The notes under the pieces are model-generated. The model saw only the letters and a list, made by a program, of their open reading frames with translations. It was not told where the DNA came from and searched no databases. A stretch of DNA of 64,000 nucleotides. Origin: Rhypophila decipiens. Taxonomy: Eukaryota; Ascomycota; Sordariomycetes; Sordariales; Naviculisporaceae. The stretch spans positions 60,807 to 124,806 of the forward strand of contig MU858155.1 in assembly GCA_033297075.1 (NCBI GenBank), read 5' to 3'. The position numbers were made by a program, and so were the translations under genes. Shown in pieces: positions 8,735-19,108 of this stretch (positions are counted from its first letter, which is position 1; each line of letters starts with the position of its first letter).

Positions 8735-11700
8735 ATGGCTGGAGATAATCTGGTTAAATCGGTACCATGCAGGAACTCCCGGATCCCCGCGGCCCCCAAG
8801 GCAGACTCGGTGGCCCTGTCGTTCAGTACCGTGACCAACGAAGGAATACAATTGGATGATAGCGAGCTGAAGGATTCCAAACCACCTTTTGGCTCTAGAC
8901 CTCCATTGTATAGTATCGCGAGTACCGGGGCGTTCTTGTCACGGTGGCGAAGCAGCTGTGAAGTTACATTTTATATGGAGGTTGTGATAGCCGATATCGA
9001 CCTTTTGTTACTTGTCAACCAAGCTTCCCTTGATGGATTGCATGCAAGGAATTATGAGTTTCTCTGCTTCCTCACGAGTCACGACGCGCCATCAGTTTGG
9101 GGCTCTCCAGAAGCAGCCGCATGCTCGCCCATGATGGACCGAGGTGCACGTCAAGATGAACGGGCTCGCTCAAGTCAAGACGACCGTTCTGATGCCATGG
9201 CGGGATCGCCCGTCAACTCGGAGAGCTCAAGCACCACCGGTCATGTCAACACTATCCCCGAGGTTAGCCTGTCGATCAATGCTGCACCTGGCCACGGTCC
9301 TATGCCCCCGAGTCCCGGAGTTTCAGCCATGACTGTTTCCGAATATGACATCGAGTTGGACCCTTACCACTCCCGCCTGTCCTGCGGGGAGCATGGAGTA
9401 CTGACAAGCTCATCCCGACTCATGGTGAGAATCACTTGACAAGACGAATGTGGTGCAACTGGCCTCAAGTTGGACGCCTCCCATAACGACTCCTTTACGG
9501 CCAAATTACAAGCCAATCCCACTTCGATGGACGTACCAAGTACTTCTCTTGATTCTGATTGCCGGCTTCTTCGTCTTTCTGGAATACGAGACTCGGCTGC
9601 TTCCTGAGCCCAAATTCCATGCATTCATACCTCATCCTCTCTGAGCCTCGTCACAGTCCGGACAACAGATACAAGCTCGGACCTGGCCCAAAGGAAAATG
9701 TGCCGAAGAGACGCAATCTCCTGTTGGAGCACCTAAGCCAACCCGAAGTACGAACTGGGAAAGATCAGGCCCTATCACAGCAAGTCCAGCTCGCGCCATA
9801 TATGCGCGAGATCCTGATCCTATTCCACCGGAAAGTGATTATCCCAAACCAGAGGACGGCGGAAGATACTGCTTTTGGTATCCTCCCCAATGGCGATTTC
9901 GGAACGACTACGTGCCCTACTATCCCATTGGCGAATATATACAGTTCTTCGAGGTGTCTGAGGATAACAAGGACGTGCCACTTTGCCCCTGCCACAATGT
10001 GATCTACACGATGGACCGTGAAGAGCGAGTCCGGCTGGGAAGCGCAGATGAATACTGCGATGCAGTCATCAACGCCATCAAAACGCTCAGTACCATGGAG
10101 GATAGACAGTTTAGCTATTGGCAGGGTGCCGCTAATCCATACACCACAAGCTTCTCGTGGTGGCGTGGGCCGGATCGGTACTGGAAGACGCCGCCTCAAC
10201 TGACACGTCCACCTCCATGGACTTTCCCAAGTTTTGCCCCTAATGGGGATGTCTTTCTTCCCTTGGAGAAGCGAACTACAGCTCCAGGACCGAATGGCGA
10301 GACAGTGTCGGATGTGTTTGGGAGGAAGCTTGAAGCGCCGGACATTGGATACTTTCCTGCTGGCCATACTGGTGTCGAGACCATGTGGACATACTACGGC
10401 TTCCAGATGTGGGCAACAGACACCATCACACCCAGAAACCCGATCTGTTCTTTGGTGGCAGCTTCCCCTTACGCGGCCAGACAGCGCCCTCTTTATAGGG
10501 GATACCTGCACATCCTTGATCGTGTCTCCAACCAGCGTGGATCCGGGAATCATAACAAGCGACACATCTACGAGCAGCTCGACCTCGCCCCCGTCTTCCA
10601 GCTCGAGTTTGGAGTCATCAACAACGACTGAAGTGGTGTCAGAATCTAGCATATCACCATCCAATGCACCACCGTCCAGTGCATCACCATCCAGTACCTC
10701 TGCTTTTATTGTATTGTTGTCAAGGACGCCAGTCACATCACCATCCCGTAAACCACTCGAGTCCTTCATCTCCCCCGTCACGTCCTTGGACCCAAGCCAT
10801 GCTTCTCAGCGGCCTTCTGCCTCGGAATCTCAGCCACATTCGACAGCTTTGGTGGCCATCCCGGTCACTACTGGCGGGGCAACTGAAACTTCTACAACTT
10901 GGACACGCCTTGAAAGCGGCGATATTTTTGGTTGAAAACAACAACCATCACCACAATCTCCTTGGCCACCACCGGGTCATCAACAATCACCCATGTCAAA
11001 ACCATAACCACGAATGGTACCACAGGACTCGTCACCATCACGAAGGCCATTATACCTCTGGTCTCGACAACAGTAATGGTCAGCACGAGCACACCATGGA
11101 CCACAATGAGATTTTTTGGATTTTGTGAGCCAGAACCCATGGGTACGTCCCTCACCGTGGGCGCCAGTTCAATTAGGCACAAGGCTGCAGGATCTACCCG
11201 AGCCGGCAGAAGTAACGATCAAGACCCACTTTGCCTCCGATGGGCATCCGATATTCACATTCACCGGGGCTTTCAGGACAATGGAGACAGTTGTCACCTA
11301 TCCATCATCGACGGTAACAGAGACCCAAGCGTATCTGGACGGCACCTACGGCTTCAGACCAAGTCCGCCCAAGGACGACCCAAACAAATGGACACAACCC
11401 AAAGATAAACCCGCCCAGCCCGACAGAAATAATTTCTTTAGTCTGAAGTCGGAAAAGGACTTCCTCATGGCGTCCTTGATCCCAGTTCTATTGGCGACAT
11501 TCCTTACCATCCCGATACAGATCTTTATCAAGACCTTTAACCACATGATTCCATTTCGGGCATTGAGGTACAAGCAACGATCCGAAGGCGCAGAAGCCAA
11601 GGACTCGCTGTGTCTTGCCCGCGGTGGTATCAGTGTTTTCACCGCGCCGAAAATCGGACTTCGGTTTATACGCAAGTATCGAGACCCGCTCCCACTCTTG

Positions 11701-13521
11701 AGTCTCCTGCTCGATGTTTTCACGACGCTACTTATACCCCTATCCAGCGAAACTATTCAGATAGAATTTGGGAAAAATCGTTGTGCATCGTTGGACAGCC
11801 CGGTGGTCAAGTATGGGTACCGCGGTCCATGTGCCATTGGGCTGAGAAAGTCAGTAATTCCATCGAGAGCTGCCGAGGTATTTATGAGCGTCATGTCCCT
11901 TATTATTTTGGTCATGGGATACCTCTTGTGGCGGTGGCGGGCTGGTGTTTCTGCCGACCCGTGGAGTGTTGCATCGATGACGGCGCTGCTATCTGGAAGT
12001 TCGCGGGAAGTCAAGAAGTTGATTCTGGGTATAACACCGCCAGAAGGTCAGGGAGACGCAAGAGATTTAAACGACACAGAGGTCGATGCAGCCACTTCCA
12101 AGGATATTGCCAAGGCTTTGGAAGGAAAGCGGTTCCGCTTGGGATATTTCCAAGTCTCTCCCGGGTGCGACCGCTATGGTTCTGCTCAGTGGCGACACGA
12201 CGGCAAGGACGGAAGGTGGGGAGGCAGCATCAGGAGTGACACCACCTGGGGTCAAACAGGGCCATACCAACACATGAGTTATGGACTGGAACTGGTGTCA
12301 CCGGACGAGGTAGAGACCGGATCCGTTCGGCTGACTGTCAAGGAGCCGCCTACACGGTCATCTACCCAAGACAAGACGACGCAGCAAGGCTCGTTCCTGG
12401 GCCGGCTCCTGGGGAAATTTAAGAAGTTGGCTCTCAAGTTGCGAATTTCCAAGAAGAAAGAGAATACTTCGACTTCCACAGTGTCCAGGAAGCGTTGTCA
12501 GACAACAAGCGTCATACCCGCTGTGTTTCTTGTTCTCGTCACAGGCCTGTTGATACTGATCCTATACTACGAAAACACAATCCTCGACACCCCATTCGAG
12601 AGATTCATGGATAGCCAGACTTATGGAGTGCGCTTCATGTTTACGGCCATGGGCACCGGGATTACTGCGTTTTGGGACTGGTATTTTGCATGTAAGCCAC
12701 TTGTCTGCTTTCTTGATTGACTCTACCTGGCACCTGCTGACATTATCATTGTACTAGACATATGCGAGAAGCAGCACTTTAGTCAGCTCCACGCTGCGGC
12801 GTCGAAACCTGGCCATGAAAACTCCTCGGGAAATCCGCAACGCCCAACAGCAAGGGCAGCACCCGCCTCACCCCCTTCATGCACGTGTGTGCGCGTCAAC
12901 ACCACGACAAGCACAATCCTAAACGCAATCCCCTCCAACGAATTATCAGCTCTCTACCACGCCTTCTTCCCATCCAGGCTCAAGTTCCAAGCGCCCTGCC
13001 AGTGCGCCGCCAGCAACAAGTACAACACCAAAAGGATCGACCTAACCCTTGCCTCGGTGTCGCTAGCCGCCTTTCTCGCCAAATTCGCGCCCATCCTCCT
13101 CAGCGGTGTCCCCTTCCGCAACACCATTACTTGGAAGATGCACGAGACTTATACCTGGTCGCTGGTCGCAGTTCTGGGGTACATGGTTCTTGTATTGACG
13201 ATACTTTTGTTTCCCTCCCAGATGCTGAGAAGCATTGGAACGAGAGGTAGAAAGGAGAATGGCAAGAAGACCTCACCGCCACCAGCGCCGACATCGATAG
13301 CTGGGTATATGTATTACGTTTGTGACTCGGTAATGCTGAGGGACTTTGAGGGACTGTCGACTTCTCCAAGGAAGGTCAGGGATAAGGCTGTTATGGACAT
13401 GGCTGCTAGACATCATGAAGGCCATCTTGAGAGTCGCGGGGGACAGGGATATGCTTTTGGGACAATGACTGGCGTTTCAGGGGTCAGGAGGGTCGGCATT
13501 GATTATGCAGATGCCAGGTGA
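8735..13521 (+). CDS. DUF3433-type multi-pass membrane protein, frame disrupted
   Basis: The region encodes pieces of one large membrane protein in the plus frames. A first segment (8735 to about 9400) reads as disordered. From 9444 the frame gives WTPPITTPLRP and a membrane span (LLLILIAGFFVFLEY), then a TGA at 9642. Protein-like text continues in the same frame (CFWYPPQWRF, IGEYIQFFEV) to about 10500. A Ser/Thr-rich region then changes frame near 10924-10935 and again near 11105-11120. From there 11116-12691 is uninterrupted and joins 12758-13521 through a clean 66-nt intron. This second half has LIPVLLATFLTIPIQ, VSADPWSVASMTALL and further membrane spans, matching the DUF3433 pattern. The frame changes fall at T runs. 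Either small introns, assembly errors or decay explain them. The family is fairly sure; the exon structure before 11116 is not. Confidence 0.5.
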
Positions 13522-13782
13522 CGATATACTGACCACCTCGTGGCAGAGGTCCTGCTTCTGGCATAGTATTTTGTTCGGAGAAAGAGGTTATGGACACGTA
13601 CATTATGAAATACTCAGAAGATGGTCTCAAGATTAATGAAAGAATCAAACACAAATAGTTCCACAAGTTTTCTAACAAATGAAACTCAAGAACCCCAACC
13701 CTTAGAACCCCGTCATAGAAATATCAATACAAAAAGACCATCAACTCACCAACCTTGCGCCCCCGGCTGCTCTCACATCCAT

Positions 13783-14523
13783 CTACTCAAGCTCAAGATG
13801 GATATAATGCTGAAACTTGCCCTTGTCCACCGTCCGCTTCCCATATCCAAGATCGGTATTCCAATTATACTCTTCGACCGTGACGGTACCCTTGTCCTTG
13901 TTCACAGCAACAACCCAAGCAACGTGTCCCTTTTTGCCAGCATTCGTCTGCGCTATACTCCCCACTTTAGGAGTCTTGTTAATCTTGACCTTGCTCTTTT
14001 TAGCAGCCTCGTCCCACTCGTTCGCATTCCCCCAGTCCGCGCCCCTCCATTTGTTATGAAACTTGATTCCCAGTCTCTTGTTGATGCGCCAGGCGACGAA
14101 GCTGGTGCAGTTGCAGCGGAAGTAGTTCCAGGGGTCGATTCCCTTGTTGGCCGAGCAAGAGTTCTTGTAGGGGTAGTCGTTTTTGATGGGGCCGGGCAGC
14201 TTGTTGGGTTTTGGGGATGATGGCTTGGGGGCTTCTTCGCATTTCTTGGTTACGAAGCCGTCTTTGCCTGTCTTGACGTAGTAATCGGCCACGTAGCAGT
14301 TGTCGGGGGTCTTGTCCCAGATGTTGTTGCCTTTTACTGCGGTGCCGGTTGTTTGGCAGGTTATGGAGATGTCCTTTCCTCTGGCGTAGGTTTGCTTCAC
14401 TGAGAAGGAGGTTCCGGGGCCGGAGCGGCAGTTTACGCCGTCTGCTTTGATTGGATAGGCTGAGACCAGGATTGTTGGGGAGAGGGAGGTTAGGAGGGAG
14501 AATGTGAGCAGGGAGAGATGCAT
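13783..14523 (-). CDS. Secreted SH3-like plus CHAP domain peptidoglycan hydrolase
   Basis: A predicted amidase or endopeptidase that cuts bacterial peptidoglycan outside the cell. It has 246 residues and no intron. A signal peptide of about 22 residues precedes an SH3-like cell-wall-binding module (about 23-95, AYPIKADGVNCRSGPGT ... CYVADYYVKTG). A Pro/Lys linker leads to a CHAP domain (about 120-246). The catalytic pattern is visible: Cys139 in CNCTSFVAWR, His200 in KKGHVAWVV and the acidic EEYNW at 217-221. CHAP domains are mostly bacterial and phage enzymes, so the gene was probably acquired by transfer, although the GC content and signal peptide now look fungal. It is transcribed divergently from the GH24 muramidase at 15915, whose SH3-like module is very similar. 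A TATAAAAG lies about 155 bases upstream. Confidence 0.9.
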   Translation of the reverse strand: MHLSLLTFSLLTSLSPTILVSAYPIKADGVNCRSGPGTSFSVKQTYARGKDISITCQTTGTAVKGNNIWDKTPDNCYVADYYVKTGKDGFVTKKCEEAPKPSSPKPNKLPGPIKNDYPYKNSCSANKGIDPWNYFRCNCTSFVAWRINKRLGIKFHNKWRGADWGNANEWDEAAKKSKVKINKTPKVGSIAQTNAGKKGHVAWVVAVNKDKGTVTVEEYNWNTDLGYGKRTVDKGKFQHYIHLELE

Positions 14524-14676
14524 TTTGCTGGGCTGGTTTGGCTGGTTTGTGGATATCTTGATGATGGTGGGTGATAATGGAGTTGAACTAAGAGGTCTTG
14601 AAGAACGGAGGAGAGTGAGGATGAATGATATAGAGTTAGGACATGATCGAAAAACTTGGAGATACCGGGCACCATC

Positions 14677-14684
14677 TTTTATAC
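14677..14684 (-). promoter_or_regulatory. TATA box of the CHAP gene
   Basis: TATAAAAG on the minus strand, about 155 bases upstream of the ATG at 14523. The same octamer serves the divergent partner. Confidence 0.5.
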
Positions 14685-15800
14685 AAGTTCGATTCGACGA
14701 ACTGGTACACCTAGATCAACGGATTACAAAGCTTTGAGTGGCTTCATGTCAACGTTGGAGATCAAAAGCCGAGCTGCTCAACTCCATCACCGAGTCGGTG
14801 AACTTCAACGTAAGCAATATACGCTGGGTGAGGGCGAGGTTCCATCGAACTCAAAAATTGAATCTGCTATTCTATGAGGGAAAAGTCCTAGGCAGGACTC
14901 GGTCAGGTCGACAAGTTAATTACCATCTAGGCTGCTTGATACTGCGTAGATTGGAACTGAGGCTGTAAATTGCCCTCCCAAGGTGCATCTGATTCCAGCC
15001 ACCAAGGTAGGCCAACGGGAACAGCTTTCATGTGCAGAATACCGCGAAGGGGGTGTATTAATATCTGCATCGTGGAGAGCTGTGCAACAACGTAATCTCC
15101 GCCCTGTGCCCGATGGCCTTGAAATCATCTTGGTCGCAGCTGCAGTGCTTCCCTACCACTCAGGCACAACTATTGTCCGACCTGAACAACCCCAGGTCCA
15201 TAAGCGCGGGGAATTCGAGCCGCGTGGACATTACCCCGGTGAGGCGCCAATACAAAGCCGTTGACGATCTCCCCGAGGTACAAAGCTTGTCATGACCTCC
15301 ATGGCTCCCTTTACTTGCATTAGTCTTTTTGACCAACACCGAAGACCCAATGCGGCGGACCTGACTATACAACCACAGAGATGAGATGTGGGAAGAAGGT
15401 GGCGCAGCTCACGCCCAATGATACCTCATTACGACTATCATGAGAACTGATCTAATTTCCCCACACTAAGGGTGCCGTTGTCCTGGATGTAAGAAGAGGC
15501 ACAGCTTTCTGCCCTCGCTTGCAACCTTTTCAACTCTACAGGAAATGAGCTGAACCATCGTGAAGCGAACCAGACGGCATAAGACGGCGACGACATGATC
15601 CGACTCGCGGGGAATAGTTTGACCAGGCGGCAATAAGCCCGGTCCTGTAATTCTAATTATGGGGGTTCACAAGAGTAATTCTTTATGATTACGTTGTTGA
15701 GGAACATCGACTTTGGGGCTCTGCTGGTAGAGTGCCGGACGTTTTGGACCGGCCGAGTAAGAAGATCTTTAAACCAAGATGTTGAGCTGAGGTTGAGATG

Positions 15801-15808
15801 TATAAAAG
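15801..15808 (+). promoter_or_regulatory. TATA box of the GH24 gene
   Basis: TATAAAAG on the plus strand, about 107 bases upstream of the ATG at 15915. Confidence 0.5.
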
Positions 15809-15914
15809 CTGCCGGAATTCCTCTTCAAGGGGACAGTAACATGGAGCATCATCATCATCACTTCATCTTGACAGCCTTTCCATCTTCTCCAAGTTCCAGT
15901 CCCAACGGGTCACC

Positions 15915-16827
15915 ATGAAGTTCACTCTCGTCGCAGCCGTAGCCTCCTGCCTGGCTGTGGCAAGCGCCTACCCAATCAAGGGCGACACAGTCAACTGCCG
16001 GTCCGGCCCAGGAACCAAGTACGCCGTCAAGAAGACGTACAAAAAGGGCCAAGACGTCAAGCTCTCATGCCAGATGCCGGGCGAGAGCGTCAACGGGGTC
16101 ACCCTCTGGGACAAGACCACCGATGGCTGCTACGTGTCGGACTACTACGTCAAGACCGGCACCAGCGGCTACGTTGCCCCCAAGTGTCCTTCCTCGGGCG
16201 GTGGCAGCTCGTGCAGTGCTCCCAGGTCGAATGCCGCCACTGTCAACCTCATTGCCGAGTTTGAGGGCTTCAGGGCGAGTGTTTGTATGTTTTTGACCCA
16301 GCTTCACCTCTCCATGACAATGTGCTAACAAGGGTCTTTTAGACAAGGACCCATCCGGCAATCCCACAGTAGGATACGGCCACCTCTGTACAAAGTCCAA
16401 CTGCGCCGAAGTCAAATACCCCATCCCCCTCTCCAAGGCGAACGGCAAGAAGCTCCTAGCCGACGACATGAAGGTACGTTTTCCCTAATCCCTTTGCAAC
16501 ACCAAGTTACTAACAATTCCTTTAAAATTATAGCCAAAAGAAAAATGCCTAAAAAACATGCTCAAATCCAAAGCAGTCCTGAACATGAACCAATACGGCG
16601 CCCTAGTCTCATGGGCCTTCAACATGGGCTGCGCCGCCGCAGAATCATCCACCCTCGTCAAGCGCCTCAACAAGGGCGAGAACGTCAACAAGGTCCTCTC
16701 CGAAGAACTTCCCAAATGGGTCCATGCAGGTGACAAGGTGTTGCCTGGCCTCGTGAGACGGCGCAATGCCGAGATTGCGCTGGCCAAGAAGAAGACTACT
16801 GATAAGGCGTTGCCTGTCAAGTGTTAG
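15915..16827 (+). CDS. Secreted SH3-like plus GH24 (phage-type) muramidase
   Basis: A lysozyme cleaving the MurNAc-GlcNAc bond of bacterial peptidoglycan, secreted. Exons 15915-16284, 16343-16473 and 16534-16827 give 264 residues. Intron 1 is GTATGT..TTTTAG with branch GCTAACA; intron 2 is GTACGT..TATAG. A signal peptide (about 18 residues) is followed by an SH3-like cell-wall-binding module (19-91) and a short Gly/Ser linker. The GH24 domain begins near residue 107. The catalytic triad of T4-type lysozymes is present with exact spacing: Glu117 (EFEGFR), Asp126 (YKDPSG) and Thr132 (PTVGYGH), that is E-x8-D-x5-T. Fungal muramidases carrying an SH3-like wall-binding module are known. The special feature here is the divergent CHAP neighbour with the same module. 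Confidence 0.95.
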
Positions 16828-17194
16828 GGGGACTACCAGGCCCAACGGTTGGGTTTCTTATTGCGCTTTGTAACTGTGGTTCCTATCTTTTTAAGCGTGT
16901 GTCGGTTCTTTCTGGGATTTGGTCTGTTCTCTGTTAGCACTGCTCGTTTTCTCTTATCTACTCCTTGGATTCTTCCAAATCCACATTTTACTTGCTCATT
17001 ATAAACACTTACTCCGTAAAGTTGGGCAACATGCAAAAACGGGCTGTCCCAATACAGTCTGGTACCATACAATAATCCCTTTTCTCAAATACGGATACCG
17101 TACACGACCCATTCTACCTGCCTACCTACAAAAAAAAAACCACCAAAAAGGAAACAACTCACATCTCACCATCTTGATTGTAAAAACAATGAAA
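16828..17194. other. Intergenic region
   Basis: Downstream flank of the GH24 gene and 3' flank of tRNA-Trp. Nothing further is recognised. Confidence 0.5.
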
Positions 17195-17266
17195 TGACCC
17201 CTACCCGACTTGAACGGATAACCTTTCGATCTGGAGTCGAACGCGCTACCATTACGCCAAGGAGCC
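17195..17266 (-). tRNA. tRNA-Trp (anticodon CCA)
   Basis: Read on the minus strand, the acceptor GGCTCCT pairs with AGGGGTC (with G-U pairs), and the D arm GGCGTAATGGTAGC is present. The anticodon loop CTCCAGA gives CCA. The T arm is ATCCG-TTCAAGT-CGGGT and the discriminator is A. It is 72 nt long with no intron. Confidence 0.93.
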
Positions 17267-18034
17267 GTGTTACTGCTTATTGACATCCTGAGTCGAGTCT
17301 GGAGATTATCCGGCTCGTCGTGGCATGGAGGTTGGTGATTCCGTGCGTGGGAAGCTTTAATCTGCCCTCCATGTCCACATGTGGCGGGGATGTGTGGTGG
17401 TGGTACGTATCTGTATCTCCACATGGCGTTATATGACAAATGGTAAATAGGCTTAGTTGGAGACGTTGCGGACATCTCGTGGGGCTTTGTTTACTTTAAG
17501 CGATGAGATTTGCTAACAAAACCAGAGTGAATTCATGAAGCTATAAAGAAAATGTAACAAGCCGTCGCAATGATGCTAACCAAGAGAGCGGCATTGAGAA
17601 CGCCATCGCAAAAGCACCCTAACATACAATATGAGGACTGGCTGCATCTATTGCTCCGACGTCTTACATGCAGCTGCTGGCAGGTCAAGAAATAGACTAG
17701 AAGGAAAGAAATGTCATGTTGAACAAGAGAGAGAAATATCCCACACACCAAGCTACCCATCATGATGATCCAAGAAAGTAAATGATAGAAAAAGGGAATG
17801 TCTGAAGAGAAAAAAAAGCCATATGCAAAACGCTAATCCCCTCTGCCTGCCTGGTAACTGGAGAACCGGCACCCATACCATATACCCTATTCCATGCTTC
17901 CTACCCAGTGTCCCATGCTATGCTATGCAATGGCCTTGATATGCCTAAAAGTAAAACAACGCGAAGGAAAAAAAAAAAAAGAGAAGCCACAAAATCAGCT
18001 CGTACACAAGTCTATCCACTCCAAAGCGGCGGTA
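17267..18034. other. Intergenic region
   Basis: No gene is seen. It contains an A-rich tract near 17970-17982. It holds the upstream flank of tRNA-Trp and the 3' flank of the minus-strand gene that ends at 18035. Confidence 0.5.
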
Positions 18035-19108
18035 TTATACCGAAACGACGCCTCTCAAACGCCCATCACTAGCCAAAATCTCATCAAACGTCATCGCCCG
18101 TCCTCTCGGCTTGGGCATGGGGGGCATAGACCCTGCACTCATCCCCGAGTTCGTCCTCCGATGTCCTTGCGCGCCGGTACTTCTCCTCGGAATCCCGTCA
18201 ACCTCTTCCTTCTCATTCCCAACCTCCTCATCTGTCTCCTCAATCCTTCCGCCTAACCCAGGCCAGCGATTCCACTTGCCGCCGCCAAAACCGGTAGCAG
18301 TGGACGAGAAGGCAGTACGAGTCGACATGCCGCTTCTCAACCCCATTCCCACCGTCGAATGAGAATCGCCATCCTTGTGATTGTCTTTTCTATTTCCTCC
18401 TGCACTGCGTGACAAGAACCGTGCGATCCTCGAAATCGTACCAGCCCGCTTGAGACCCGTCTGCTCGTGTTTCTTCTCCCTCTCCTGGGCGCGTCTTTGG
18501 CGGTGAATATGCGGTGTAAAGATCGGGTTCGCATTCGCAAAGTCCTTCTCTTTCTGGACAGAGTCCGCGTCTGACGTAGAGTGCGAGTGCGACGGTGTCA
18601 GTTCTGGCGCTTCGGGAATGGTATTCTCCTTTTCGTCATGGTCCTCAATCGAACCCGATGTCGCCGACGTGACTCTACTCAAGGCCGGACTTTTCTCGCC
18701 TCCATGGCCAGGCAGACTAGGCAGCCGTTTACTCTTCCTCTGCGTGTAATGCGACCTCCGGAGGCGCACTCGTTGCGGTGTGGTGACTTTAGGCGGCGGA
18801 GAGGTGGTTCTTGATGTGGTGAGGCTTGGTGTATCGGGAATTCCATCGCCGTCATAGTCGGGCAGGATTTGCGGTTGCTCGTCCCCTTCGACGTCGTCCG
18901 GGATGGTGATGCTTGGCAGCTGGGGAGCAGCGTCCTGGTGGGACTGGACCCGGAACAGTTTGCCGTATTGAACACCCGGCGCTCCTTCCCAGTAGCTCCC
19001 GTCTGTGTCGCGGTACGTGTAGATTTGCGTGTCGGCGTCGTAACCTACGCGCGTCATGCCCTCGGGCAGACGCTCTTCGTCGGTATCGAGGTGCGCCCAG
19101 CGACCCAT
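18035..19108 (-). CDS. Conserved fungal protein with N-terminal MGRWAHLDTDEERLP motif
   Basis: I do not recognise a function. The frame extends upstream to 19237, but the ATG at 19108 starts a well-structured N terminus (MGRWAHLDTDEERLPEG, then TYRDTDGSYWEGAPG), which looks like a small conserved domain of about 55 residues. The remaining 300 residues are predicted disordered, rich in Ser, Thr, Arg and Lys, with an acidic patch (DYDGDGIPD) and a basic central part. The C terminus ends in a short conserved-looking block (GRAMTFDEILASDGRLRG). The length from this start is 357 residues. No signal peptide or membrane span is present, so it is probably intracellular. I infer a scaffold or regulatory protein only from disorder and composition. 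Confidence 0.75.
   Translation of the reverse strand: MGRWAHLDTDEERLPEGMTRVGYDADTQIYTYRDTDGSYWEGAPGVQYGKLFRVQSHQDAAPQLPSITIPDDVEGDEQPQILPDYDGDGIPDTPSLTTSRTTSPPPKVTTPQRVRLRRSHYTQRKSKRLPSLPGHGGEKSPALSRVTSATSGSIEDHDEKENTIPEAPELTPSHSHSTSDADSVQKEKDFANANPIFTPHIHRQRRAQEREKKHEQTGLKRAGTISRIARFLSRSAGGNRKDNHKDGDSHSTVGMGLRSGMSTRTAFSSTATGFGGGKWNRWPGLGGRIEETDEEVGNEKEEVDGIPRRSTGAQGHRRTNSGMSAGSMPPMPKPRGRAMTFDEILASDGRLRGVVSV

Larger units (their letters stand above)
14524..15914. promoter_or_regulatory. Shared divergent promoter region of the two peptidoglycan hydrolases
   Basis: This 1.4-kb region separates two divergent start codons and contains no gene I can support. Each side has its own TATAAAAG, at 14677-14684 (minus) and 15801-15808 (plus). 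The architecture suggests co-regulation; no specific operator is recognised. Confidence 0.55.

Noticed and set aside
9765..10781. A 338-codon minus-strand frame
   Set aside because: It overlaps the DUF3433-type gene on the other strand, and the plus frames there contain better protein text (CFWYPPQWRF, membrane spans in the flanks).
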